NCBI GenBank assembly: GCA_938028585.1
Contig: CALIZH010000210.1
Span: 1-15,378, forward strand
DNA length: 15,378 bases
Source: an uncultured Actinomyces sp.
GTDB lineage: Bacteria; Actinomycetota; Actinomycetes; Actinomycetales; Actinomycetaceae
Direction of reading: 5' to 3'
Shown: piece by piece, positions 6,679 through 13,627 of the stretch
How the letters are laid out: every line of letters starts with the position of its first letter
Position numbering within the stretch: position 1 is the first letter of the stretch
Notes under the pieces: generated by a model
The model's database searches: none
Told to the model about the DNA's origin: nothing
The model's input: the letters and a program-made list of their open reading frames with translations, nothing else
Translations under genes and position numbers: made by a program

Positions 6679-7284
6679 ATGGGTTTTATTAAACGCCGAG
6701 ATCCCAATAAGCATCCCGGTATTCTTTCAACGTCGGTCGCTCGCTATTCAGCGATGTACCCGGTCAATGAATCACCCGAGCACGCTGTGGGCCGCTGCCT
6801 TGAGTTTTGGAATCGCTTCGGCTCACGCGGAGAAACTCCCGGCTATCGGGAAGAGCTTGCCCTTCACGGCTGGACAGGTACCGAGATCATCATCGGCTCA
6901 GACTTCAAAGAGTGGCTATGGTCTGGAGTTACTGATGATTGGGTGAACTTCATGCCGCGTTTGTTCCCGCAAAAGCTCAAGCGTTCGATGCTCGGGATGA
7001 ATCGATTGGTGATTGCGGCCCGCCGCGCGTCCGCAGAGGGCGAGTTCTTTACTGAGCTTTACTGCACCCCAAGCGACATCATCGCGCAAAATGACTCGAT
7101 TCTGAACGATGTCCTGTACGTGACACTGCACCAATTCGAAGAGGAATACCAAAGCACTGGTCTCTTGCGTGGGGGCGCAACGTATTTCTACGCCGACGAC
7201 CTGCCGAAAGAGCACTTCTTAGAGACGCAAAATATCTACTGCATCCGCAGGGACGTCAAGCGCCGGCGCAAAGGCAAGATTTAA
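6679..7284 (+). CDS. unrecognised 201-residue soluble protein
   Basis: I do not recognise a family. The ATG at 6679 has a strong AAAGGAG with a 6-nt spacer, and a terminator follows the TAA directly, so this is a well-defined single-gene unit. The product has no signal peptide or membrane helix. It begins MGFIKRRDPNKHPG and ends in a basic tail, RRDVKRRRKGKI. The middle is rich in aromatic and acidic residues (EFWNRFG, DFKEWLW, DDWVNFMPRLFPQKL, LHQFEEEYQ). The basic ends might contact nucleic acid or membrane, but that is speculation. It is one of only two plus-strand protein genes in the window and sits between two leftward blocks. Its codons look somewhat more A/T-rich at third positions than the neighbours. 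It may be lineage-specific. Confidence 0.85.
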   Translation: MGFIKRRDPNKHPGILSTSVARYSAMYPVNESPEHAVGRCLEFWNRFGSRGETPGYREELALHGWTGTEIIIGSDFKEWLWSGVTDDWVNFMPRLFPQKLKRSMLGMNRLVIAARRASAEGEFFTELYCTPSDIIAQNDSILNDVLYVTLHQFEEEYQSTGLLRGGATYFYADDLPKEHFLETQNIYCIRRDVKRRRKGKI

Positions 7285-7287
7285 GGA

Positions 7288-7321
7288 AACACCCCCAGCC
7301 CAGTTTCTGGCAGGGGGTGTT
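7288..7321. terminator. bidirectional terminator between the 6679 gene and rlmB
   Basis: A 9-bp stem, AACACCCCC (7288-7296) with GGGGGTGTT (7313-7321), encloses an inner CCAG-TTT-CTGG hairpin. It lies 4 nt after the TAA of the plus-strand gene and 33 nt beyond the rlmB stop, between convergent genes. T-rich sequence follows on the plus side (GTT); the minus side has TTTCC. Confidence 0.85.
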
Positions 7322-7353
7322 GTTCCCATTGAGCGCTAGTTTCGCTGCTCTCG

Positions 7354-8340
7354 CTACTTTTCTGCGCGGGCGCGACGAAGTGAATCGACCTCGTACAGGG
7401 CAATTCCCGTTGCAACTGCTGCGTTCAGCGATTCAACCGAGGAAGCAATCGGAATTGAAACGATTTGATCGCAGGTCTGGCGAACGAGGCGAGAAAGGCC
7501 ATTGCCTTCAGCACCCGTGACGACGACCAGCGGGCCATCGGCCAGCTTCAGGTCGCGCAGTTCAGTGTCGCCACCACCATCGAGGCCAACGACGAAGAAC
7601 CCGGCCTTCTTGCAGTCTTCCAGTGCACGAACAAGGTTCGTGGCGCGTGCGACGGGCACGCGAGCTGCGGCACCGGCCGAGACCTTCCACGCAGTGGTAT
7701 TCACACCCGCACTGCGACGCTCTGGGATGATCACACCATCAGCACCAAATGCACCGGAACTACGCAAGACGGCGCCCAGGTTATGCGGATCGGTGACCTG
7801 ATCCAGTGCTACCAAAAGTGGAACACCCAGCTGCTGTAAAGAATCTGCAATGAGATCCTCAACGTCGCGGTATTCGTAACCACGCACTTCGATGGCAACG
7901 CCCTGGTGGACCGCACCATCAGTTGCGACGTCTAGGTCGCGGCGCGTCACTTCATAAACGGGTGCGCCCAGTCCCGAGGCCAGGCGGACAACTTCCTCAA
8001 CGCGATCGTCTTTAACGTTATCGAGGACGAAAACACGTTCGATCGGTACTCCCGCACGCGCGGCCTCGGCAACAGGGTTGCGGCCGGCGATCAGTTCATG
8101 TCCCTCGGCGATCTTGATGGAGGATTTCGCGCGAGCGCGTGCGATTGCGGCTTCTTGGGCCTCGCGAGCTTCACGTGCTTTCTTACGCTTGAACGCGGGA
8201 TGGTAGGTGCGGTCTTCGGCCTTGGGGGTTGGACCCTTACCTTCGAGGCGACGGCGCGAGTGACCACCGGTGCCGACCTTCGGGCCCTTCTTCGAGCCAG
8301 GCTTCCTTACGGCGCCGCGACGTCCATCATTTCCAGCCAT
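7354..8340 (-). CDS. rlmB: 23S rRNA 2'-O-ribose methyltransferase, TrmH/RlmB family
   Basis: SPOUT-class methyltransferase that uses S-adenosylmethionine to methylate a 23S rRNA guanosine (G2251 in E. coli). The 328-residue protein has a basic Gly/Lys/Arg-rich N-terminal extension (1-75) common in actinobacterial members and a substrate-binding domain (about 80-160). The three SPOUT motifs follow: DPHNLGAVLRSSGAFG (184-199), TGAEGNGLSRL (275-285) and IPIASSVESLNAAVATGI (297-313), which form the knotted SAM site. The start is ATG at 8338-8340 with AAGGAG and a 5-nt spacer. An in-frame ATG 33 nt upstream has no such site. It follows cysS, the usual actinobacterial neighbour, with a 124-bp gap that holds a possible 17-codon ORF and a hairpin. 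The exact target nucleotide is inferred from the family. Confidence 0.93.
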   Translation of the reverse strand: MAGNDGRRGAVRKPGSKKGPKVGTGGHSRRRLEGKGPTPKAEDRTYHPAFKRKKAREAREAQEAAIARARAKSSIKIAEGHELIAGRNPVAEAARAGVPIERVFVLDNVKDDRVEEVVRLASGLGAPVYEVTRRDLDVATDGAVHQGVAIEVRGYEYRDVEDLIADSLQQLGVPLLVALDQVTDPHNLGAVLRSSGAFGADGVIIPERRSAGVNTTAWKVSAGAAARVPVARATNLVRALEDCKKAGFFVVGLDGGGDTELRDLKLADGPLVVVTGAEGNGLSRLVRQTCDQIVSIPIASSVESLNAAVATGIALYEVDSLRRARAEK

Positions 8341-8364
8341 CGTGTCTCCTTGTTTTGTCGTGAA

Positions 8365-8387
8365 CTGACACAAGCATACGGTGTCAG
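8365..8387 (-). promoter_or_regulatory. hairpin between the small ORF and rlmB
   Basis: CTGACAC and GTGTCAG pair with a 9-nt loop; beyond one mismatch two more pairs can form. It overlaps the TGA of the 17-codon ORF (8384-8386) and precedes the rlmB ribosome-binding site. No U-run follows, so it is not a plain terminator. Confidence 0.5.
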
Positions 8388-8437
8388 CTCAGCATCAGGG
8401 CGGCTAGCGCACGCTTTAATCGATTTCGCACCCGCAT
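8384..8437 (-). CDS. possible 17-codon leader or small-protein ORF
   Basis: ATG at 8435-8437 is preceded by GGAGGTGA with a 5-nt spacer, one of the strongest Shine-Dalgarno sequences in the window. The product would be MRVRNRLKRALAALMLS, ending at TGA 8384-8386. It starts 27 nt after the cysS stop. The peptide is basic at the front and hydrophobic behind, like a small amphipathic or membrane-associated peptide. No run of one amino acid that would point to classical amino-acid attenuation is seen. Its stop codon lies in a hairpin just before rlmB, so it may couple cysS and rlmB expression. It could also be a chance site; there is no homology evidence. Confidence 0.4.
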   Translation of the reverse strand: MRVRNRLKRALAALMLS

Positions 8438-8464
8438 GCTCGTCACCTCCGCGAGCCGGCCGAA

Positions 8465-9928
8465 TTATCCAAGGCTCCAGGTTGCTCCGTCTTTTCCATC
8501 CGCAACCTGAACACCGGCTTCGGCCAGTCGATCACGGATTTGATCGGCAGTAGACCAATCCTTATCAGCACGCGCCTGAGCACGCTGTTCAAGCAATGCC
8601 CCGACAAGCACGTCAAGCGCATGCTTTTGCGGGTCCTCAGCCGTTTCTCCCGAGGCCGATACCCCGGCCCCAGCATGTGCCCACTGGGGTGATGCCGGAT
8701 CCAGTCCGAGCACATCGAGCATGGAGCGGACCAGGATTTGCTGGCGTTTAATCGCCTGGTTATCCCCTTCAGCCAAGGCAATATTGCCCAGTTTGAGCTG
8801 CTCATGAACCGCTGCCAATGCACCGGCAACATTGAGATCATCATCCATAGCATTGGTGAAGGCCTCGGGGAGCTCAGCTGGAGTCAGCTCAAGTTCTTCC
8901 GGGCTTGCTGCACCAACGGCCTCGATTGATCGGGTAACGAAAGCTGAGAACTTCTCCCAGGCGGCGTTTGCATCCGGAAGAGTGTCGGGTCCCCACTCAA
9001 TCGCACTGCGGTAATGCACCGTTGAAAGCGCCCAACGCACTGCAGCCGCGGGGAAATCCTGTGTCAGAGTCTCAATTGAAAGGACATTTCCCAAAGACTT
9101 CGACATCTTTTCGCCCTTGGTGGTCACCCAGGCGTTATGGACCCACAACTGCGCAAAATCCCATCCCGCAGCGTGCGATTGGGCCTGTTCATTTTCGTGG
9201 TGAGGGAAGCGCAAATCGATGCCACCACCGTGAATATCGAAGGTTTCACCCAAGTAGCGGTAGGACATCGCAGAGCATTCGAGGTGCCAACCTGGGCGTC
9301 CCCTCCCCCAGGGTGAATCCCATGATGCGGTTACAGGTTCCTCTGGTTTTGCGGCTTTCCACAAGGCAAAGTCACGCGGATCCTTCTTCCCGGCCTCGGT
9401 CGCGGAATCAATCTGCGATTCGTCTTCGGTCGTACGCATGTCTTCAAGGCGCTGGTGAGTCAGCGAGCCATAGTCCTTTTGCGAAGCCACTGCGAAGTAG
9501 ACGTTTCCCGCGCCATCACTGTACGCGTGACCGCGATCGACCAAACGTTGGATCAGAGCAATCTGTTCTGGGATGTGTCCGGTCGCACGCGGTTCATAGG
9601 TGGGGTCAAGCACACCAAGCTTGTGATAAGCCTCAGTAAATTCACGCTCATAGCGCTGCGCCCATGCCCACCAGGGCACGCCAGCTTCTGCAGACTTGCG
9701 AAGGATCTTGTCATCAATATCCGTGACATTACGGATATAGGTCGCCTCAAGACCGCTGCGCTTAAGCCAACGAATCAAGGAATCGAAAGCGACCGCAGAA
9801 CGCAAATGCCCAACGTGGGGAGAACCCTGAACGGTTGCACCACACAGGTAAATTCCCACATGTCCGGGCACCACTGGATTCAGTGGCTGCAAGCGTGCGG
9901 TTTTCGAATCGTACAGGTGAAGGCTCAT
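8465..9928 (-). CDS. cysS: cysteine--tRNA ligase
   Basis: Class I aminoacyl-tRNA synthetase charging tRNA-Cys in the cytoplasm. The 487 residues are close to the usual length. The HIGH-type motif is PHVGH (37-41) and the KMSKS loop is at 274-278. The zinc ligands expected from the E. coli enzyme are all present: Cys29, Cys218 (HLEC), His243 and Glu247. A helical anticodon-binding C-terminal part follows after about residue 330. The ATG at 9926-9928 has only AAGG at 1 nt, too close to serve as a normal site. TACCAT lies exactly 6 nt upstream, so a leaderless start is plausible. It sits 70 bp downstream of thrC and upstream of rlmB. The cysS-rlmB neighbourhood is widespread in actinobacteria; thrC upstream is not usual. 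Confidence 0.97.
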   Translation of the reverse strand: MSLHLYDSKTARLQPLNPVVPGHVGIYLCGATVQGSPHVGHLRSAVAFDSLIRWLKRSGLEATYIRNVTDIDDKILRKSAEAGVPWWAWAQRYEREFTEAYHKLGVLDPTYEPRATGHIPEQIALIQRLVDRGHAYSDGAGNVYFAVASQKDYGSLTHQRLEDMRTTEDESQIDSATEAGKKDPRDFALWKAAKPEEPVTASWDSPWGRGRPGWHLECSAMSYRYLGETFDIHGGGIDLRFPHHENEQAQSHAAGWDFAQLWVHNAWVTTKGEKMSKSLGNVLSIETLTQDFPAAAVRWALSTVHYRSAIEWGPDTLPDANAAWEKFSAFVTRSIEAVGAASPEELELTPAELPEAFTNAMDDDLNVAGALAAVHEQLKLGNIALAEGDNQAIKRQQILVRSMLDVLGLDPASPQWAHAGAGVSASGETAEDPQKHALDVLVGALLEQRAQARADKDWSTADQIRDRLAEAGVQVADGKDGATWSLG

Positions 9929-9934
9929 ACCTTC

Positions 9935-9940
9935 ATGGTA
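9935..9940 (-). promoter_or_regulatory. candidate -10 box of cysS (leaderless)
   Basis: TACCAT on the minus strand, followed by 6 nt and the ATG. The sequence ATGAAGGT also occurs twice here, about 20 nt apart. Support is weaker than for the TAGGCT sites. Confidence 0.35.
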
Positions 9941-9998
9941 AAGGGTGCCACCTTCATTTGGAGACCGGTTCGACTTCCGGGACCGTGTAACGAAGAAA

Positions 9999-11453
9999 TT
10001 AGCGCTCTGGCTTGACCTTGCTCTGAATAAGCTCTTTCAAGGCATCAACGTCGCGAGGCAATTCAACAACCCTCTGCTCGTGCCCTTCAATATCTGCAAA
10101 ACGGGGCGGTACCGGTGGGACGAAACCAACGGCCTCGGCAATGGTTTCTTCGAACTTCACGGGAAGCGCAGTCTCCATCACTGCGACGGGACCCTCAAGT
10201 TTTTCGCGCAATTGGCGAGCAACCTGCACCCCATCGGCGGTGTGTGGATCCAAGAGGTAGTGCGATTCCTCCCAGGTGCGCCGAATTTGGGCCAGCCGAT
10301 CTGCGTGAGTGGACGAGGCCGCAAGGAAGCCGAAGTTCTGCTGAAGTTGTGCGAATTCTTCAGTTCCAGAAAGGTCGAAATAACCCTGCGCGGCAATCTG
10401 GTTGAAAAGATCGCGCGTGCGGACCGCGTCCCGCCCAAGGAAATCAAAAATGAAACGTTCGAAGTTCGAGGCCTTCGAGATATCCATCGAAGGCGAGGAG
10501 GTCGCAAGAGTATCTTCACTGCTTCGAACCCGGTAGACGCCCGTTCGGAAGAACTCCTCAAGAACGTTATTTTCGTTTGTCGCAACGACCAGAGATTCCA
10601 GGGGAAGCCCCATTTGGCGGGCAATATGCGCCGCACAGATATTGCCGAAATTACCACTGGGAACGACGACATTGAGGCGCAGGTCAGCCTTGCCTGTCTG
10701 AAGGCGAATGCGCAGCCAAGACGCAATGTAATACACAACCTGTGCCAGCAAACGGGCCCAATTGATGGAGTTAACCGCACCGATATGCCACTGCTGTTTG
10801 AAGTCAGCATCGATGTTGACGGCTTTAACAAGATCTTGACAGTCATCAAAGACGCCGTCGACTGCGACATTGACGATGTTGTCGTCAAGGAGGGAGAACA
10901 TCTGTGCGCGCTGGAAGGGAGTCATGCGTCCGGCGGGGGTGAGCATGACGACGCTGAGCCCTAAGCGGCCTCGGAGCGCGTATTCCGCAGCGCTTCCGGT
11001 GTCACCCGAGGTTGCGCCAACAATGGTCAGCCAATCACCGCGTCGTCCCAGCTCATATTCGAAGAGCTCACCAAGAAGCTGCATTGCCATGTCTTTAAAT
11101 GCAGCCGTAGGGCCATTAGACAGGTGGGCAAGCCAGAGGTTTTCTTCTGCGTTCACACACGTAACCGGCACAATTTCGGGGTCCGAAAATACGGGGGTAC
11201 GGTATGCGCGAGCGCAGATACCTTCAAGATCCTCACGCGGAATGTCATCGATGAAGAGCGACAGTACCTCAGCAGCAAGCGCGGCGTAGCCGTGCTGAGT
11301 GAGCACATCCTGCCAACGATTCAGCTGCTCAGCGCTGAGCTGAGGGTATGTTTCGGGCAGGTAGAGCCCACCGTCCGGCGCTAGACCTGCGAGCAAAATA
11401 TCGCAGAAAGAGGCGGAAGCGGCCTGAGGATCTCTGGTCGAAATGTAACGCAC
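9999..11453 (-). CDS. thrC: threonine synthase
   Basis: PLP-dependent enzyme converting O-phospho-L-homoserine to L-threonine. At 484 residues it belongs to the long class (E. coli/yeast type). It starts with the typical MRYISTRD and the N-terminal segment GLAPDGGLYLPE (23-34). The PLP-binding lysine is Lys120 in GPTAAFKDMAMQ. GATSGDTGSAAEYA and SGNFGNICAAHIA supply the cofactor phosphate and substrate contacts. The start codon is GTG (11451-11453), 6 nt after TAGGGT; AGGGTG could also act as a weak ribosome-binding site. It diverges from ispF across 118 bp that contain a 16-bp palindrome. No homoserine-pathway genes are adjacent, and its place inside the ispF-cysS region is unusual. Confidence 0.97.
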   Translation of the reverse strand: MRYISTRDPQAASASFCDILLAGLAPDGGLYLPETYPQLSAEQLNRWQDVLTQHGYAALAAEVLSLFIDDIPREDLEGICARAYRTPVFSDPEIVPVTCVNAEENLWLAHLSNGPTAAFKDMAMQLLGELFEYELGRRGDWLTIVGATSGDTGSAAEYALRGRLGLSVVMLTPAGRMTPFQRAQMFSLLDDNIVNVAVDGVFDDCQDLVKAVNIDADFKQQWHIGAVNSINWARLLAQVVYYIASWLRIRLQTGKADLRLNVVVPSGNFGNICAAHIARQMGLPLESLVVATNENNVLEEFFRTGVYRVRSSEDTLATSSPSMDISKASNFERFIFDFLGRDAVRTRDLFNQIAAQGYFDLSGTEEFAQLQQNFGFLAASSTHADRLAQIRRTWEESHYLLDPHTADGVQVARQLREKLEGPVAVMETALPVKFEETIAEAVGFVPPVPPRFADIEGHEQRVVELPRDVDALKELIQSKVKPER

Positions 11454-11459
11454 GCTCTC

Positions 11460-11465
11460 ACCCTA
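11460..11465 (-). promoter_or_regulatory. -10 box, probable leaderless promoter of thrC
   Basis: TAGGGT on the minus strand, 6 nt before the GTG start. A TTCTCG (11482-11487) with a 16-nt spacer is a weak -35. Confidence 0.5.
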
Positions 11466-11488
11466 CCGTGAGCGGGTGGCTCGAGAAG

Positions 11489-11504
11489 GATGAATCGTTT
11501 CATC
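11489..11504. promoter_or_regulatory. palindrome in the thrC-ispF divergent region
   Basis: GATGAA-TCGT-TTCATC is a perfect 6-4-6 inverted repeat just upstream of the presumed thrC -35 region and about 55 bp upstream of the ispF -10. The size fits a dimeric repressor or activator site. No known operator consensus is recognised. Confidence 0.4.
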
Positions 11505-11559
11505 TGAGACGCTTTGTGGAGAGAAGCAGAAAGTAGACGCAAAAGCCCGCCAGGCGATT

Positions 11560-11565
11560 TAGGCT
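11560..11565 (+). promoter_or_regulatory. -10 box, probable leaderless promoter of ispF
   Basis: TAGGCT, followed by 6 nt and the ATG at 11572. It is the same hexamer and spacing as the nitrobindin-like gene. No TTGACA-like -35 is seen at 16-18 nt. Confidence 0.5.
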
Positions 11566-11571
11566 ACTGGC

Positions 11572-12084
11572 ATGAGTGAAATGTCTTCGCTTCCTTTCCC
11601 CTACCGGGTTGGGCAAGCAATTGATGTCCATGCATTTGCAGATCCGCAGTCAGATTTCGGGGAGAAAACGCTGTGGCTTGCATGCCTTGAATGGCCGGGA
11701 GAAATCCCTCTTGAAGGGCATTCGGATGGCGATGCTGCCGCACACGCCACCTGCGATGCACTCTTGGCCGCCGCAGGACTGGGAGATCTCGGAACAAATT
11801 TTGGAACCGATCGCCCCGAATGGGCAGGAGCGTCAGGGAGGGCATTTCTTGAAGAAGTCCGCCGAATGCTGGCAGATGCCGGTTGGCTCATTGGGAACGT
11901 CACGGTTCAAGTCATTGCAAAGCGTCCGCGCATGATGAAACGCCTCGAAGAAGCCTCGCAGGCGATGAGCCAGATTCTTGGGGCCCCCGTCTCTGTTTCG
12001 GCAACAACAACTGACGGCCTCGGGTTCACTGGCAGGGGTGAAGGTATCGCTGCAAGTGCTACGGCTCTGATCTATCGCAAATAA
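11572..12084 (+). CDS. ispF: 2-C-methyl-D-erythritol 2,4-cyclodiphosphate synthase
   Basis: MEP-pathway enzyme that cyclises CDP-methylerythritol 2-phosphate to MEcPP and releases CMP. It acts as a homotrimer in the cytoplasm. The 170 residues match the family. Zinc ligands are Asp18 and His20 (DVHAF) and His50 (GHSDGD). The signature TTTDGLGFTGRGEGI at 145-159 is complete; Asp149 replaces the Glu135 of E. coli, a conservative change at a metal site. The usual GxGYDxH start is altered to GQAIDVH. The ATG at 11572 has no ribosome-binding site and is 6 nt from TAGGCT, so a leaderless start is likely; an ATG at 11581 is an alternative. It is on the plus strand, opposite to ispD, cysS and rlmB, and converges on the MFS gene. 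In many actinobacteria it lies directly after ispD in the same direction. Confidence 0.96.
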   Translation: MSEMSSLPFPYRVGQAIDVHAFADPQSDFGEKTLWLACLEWPGEIPLEGHSDGDAAAHATCDALLAAAGLGDLGTNFGTDRPEWAGASGRAFLEEVRRMLADAGWLIGNVTVQVIAKRPRMMKRLEEASQAMSQILGAPVSVSATTTDGLGFTGRGEGIAASATALIYRK

Positions 12085-12155
12085 CAACGCACTTCACGTG
12101 AGTTTCACGCGAAAAACAAGGCGGAGCCTAAACTTTCCCCACGCATGCTCGAGAG

Positions 12156-13538
12156 CTACTTCAGTGAATCCAGGCTTGCCTTTGCCGGGTGAACGAAGAG
12201 TGTCATGACCAATCCCAACGCAAGGATCAAGATGATGCCAAGGATTCCCCAGTAGGTGTAGTCGGCACCGGCAGGCGTCCAATTGCGACCAAACGCCAGA
12301 AAGATGCCGTACATCGCTGGTGCAAGGAAGGACACTGCACGACCGGTCGTCGCATACAGCCCAAAGACCTCGCCTTCACGTCCCTCGGGGATCATGCGTC
12401 CAAGGAAAGATCGTGATGCAGACTGAGTTGGACCCACGAAAACACAGAGGGCCAGACCGAAAGTCCAGAAAATAATCTTTCCGCCATTGTGCAAGAAGAA
12501 GACGCTCATGCCCGCAATCACCATGCAGCTCAGCGAGATCACAATAAGGCGCTTCGGACCGATAATGTCGTCCAAGGCACCCATGGCGATAGTGGCGATT
12601 CCTGCGACGATATTTGCCGCAATCGCAAAGATAATCACCTCACCAGATGAAAAGCCGAAAGCCGTTCCCGCAAGGATCGCGCCGAAGGTGAATACACCCG
12701 CAAGACCATCCCTGAACACGGCGGAGGCAGCAAGGAAGAACAGCGTGTGCGGCGATTCCTTCGCCAGGGACTTCACCGTGCTCCAGAGCTTTCGGTAAGA
12801 ATCCCACAGAGTTTCATGCTCACCGTGGTGCTCGTCAATATGCCGAGGCTTCACGGGGTGAAGCATCAAAGGCAGTGCAGACAGCAGCATCCACGCTGCA
12901 GCAATCACCATCGAGACGCGAATGTGCAATCCATTCGCATGGGTAATGCCAAACCATCCGACCTCGGGACTGATCAGTCCAACGTACAGAATCAGCAGCA
13001 AAACAATGCCACCGACATAGCCCGATCCCCATCCCAGACCGGAAATACGGCCCATGTTTTCTTTGGTCGAGAGGTGGTTGAGCATCGCGTTGTAATTGAC
13101 CGATGCAAATTCGAAGAAAATATTGCCAATACCCAAAAGCGCAATGCCAAGGAAGAGGCCTCCGCGCGGCCCCAAAGGTCCTTCCGGAGCGACAAAGAAC
13201 ATCAGTGCCAGACAAATAACGACCAAGATCGTAAACACTGTTAAGGCAAGACCGCCTTTTCCGCGGCGATCAGCGCGTTGACCGGTAATCGGTGCGAGAA
13301 GCGCAATGATGATGCCTGCAGCAAAAAGACCCCACGAAAGGTAATCACTAGCGGTTCCCTTATCGGTGAAAGTCCCATCGCTGGTCAGGTAGACCGAGAA
13401 GACGAAAGTCGTTGCAACAGCATTAAATGCTGCCGAACCCCAGTCCCACAAAGCCCATTCAATGACCGGCTTCGTCAGAATCGATGTTTTCTTCTTCTCC
13501 GAAGGTGCCATCGATTGGGGGGTCGTCGATTCACTCAT
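12156..13538 (-). CDS. MFS transporter, UMF1/Atg22-like family
   Basis: Twelve-helix inner-membrane transporter of 460 residues. After a short polar N-terminus (1-25) comes EWALWDWGSAAFNAVATTF, the conserved Trp-Asp-Trp-Ala-like first helix of the UMF1/Atg22 family. The major facilitator loop 2-3 motif appears as GQRADRRGKGG. FEFASVNYNAMLN is another family-typical stretch. A long charged loop (HPVKPRHIDEHHGEHE) separates the halves. The start is ATG at 13536-13538 with AAGGAG and a 5-nt spacer; a GTG 6 nt upstream would overlap that site. The substrate is not known; yeast Atg22 exports amino acids from the vacuole. It separates ispD from ispF. A GCCTAC/GTAGGC inverted repeat lies just before the ribosome-binding site and may control it. 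Confidence 0.92.
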   Translation of the reverse strand: MSESTTPQSMAPSEKKKTSILTKPVIEWALWDWGSAAFNAVATTFVFSVYLTSDGTFTDKGTASDYLSWGLFAAGIIIALLAPITGQRADRRGKGGLALTVFTILVVICLALMFFVAPEGPLGPRGGLFLGIALLGIGNIFFEFASVNYNAMLNHLSTKENMGRISGLGWGSGYVGGIVLLLILYVGLISPEVGWFGITHANGLHIRVSMVIAAAWMLLSALPLMLHPVKPRHIDEHHGEHETLWDSYRKLWSTVKSLAKESPHTLFFLAASAVFRDGLAGVFTFGAILAGTAFGFSSGEVIIFAIAANIVAGIATIAMGALDDIIGPKRLIVISLSCMVIAGMSVFFLHNGGKIIFWTFGLALCVFVGPTQSASRSFLGRMIPEGREGEVFGLYATTGRAVSFLAPAMYGIFLAFGRNWTPAGADYTYWGILGIILILALGLVMTLFVHPAKASLDSLK

Positions 13539-13553
13539 GTTCACTCCTTATAT

Positions 13554-13569
13554 GCCTACCACCGTAGGC
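13554..13569 (-). promoter_or_regulatory. inverted repeat before the MFS ribosome-binding site
   Basis: GCCTAC-CACC-GTAGGC, a perfect 6-4-6 repeat, ends 4 nt from the AAGGAG (13544-13549). In RNA it would be a hairpin abutting the ribosome-binding site; in DNA it could be an operator. A TAGGCCTA palindrome overlaps its distal arm, and a T-rich stretch precedes the region. Confidence 0.45.
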
Positions 13570-13627
13570 CTAACAGTGAAACTATCACGGAGAAGCGACG
13601 AAAAAGAAAAAATACAAGTAAGGGTCG

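Noticed and set aside
9963..9981. GGTTCGACTTCCGG resembling a tRNA T-arm
   Set aside because: The loop is 8 nt if the stem is to pair, one pair is mismatched, and no acceptor or anticodon arm can be built around it. It is a short CCGG/CCGG inverted repeat.
12097..12109. CGTGA-GTT-TCACG hairpin between convergent ispF and the MFS gene as a terminator
   Set aside because: The stem is only 5 bp with no U-run on either strand. It may be a minor element but is not supported as a terminator.
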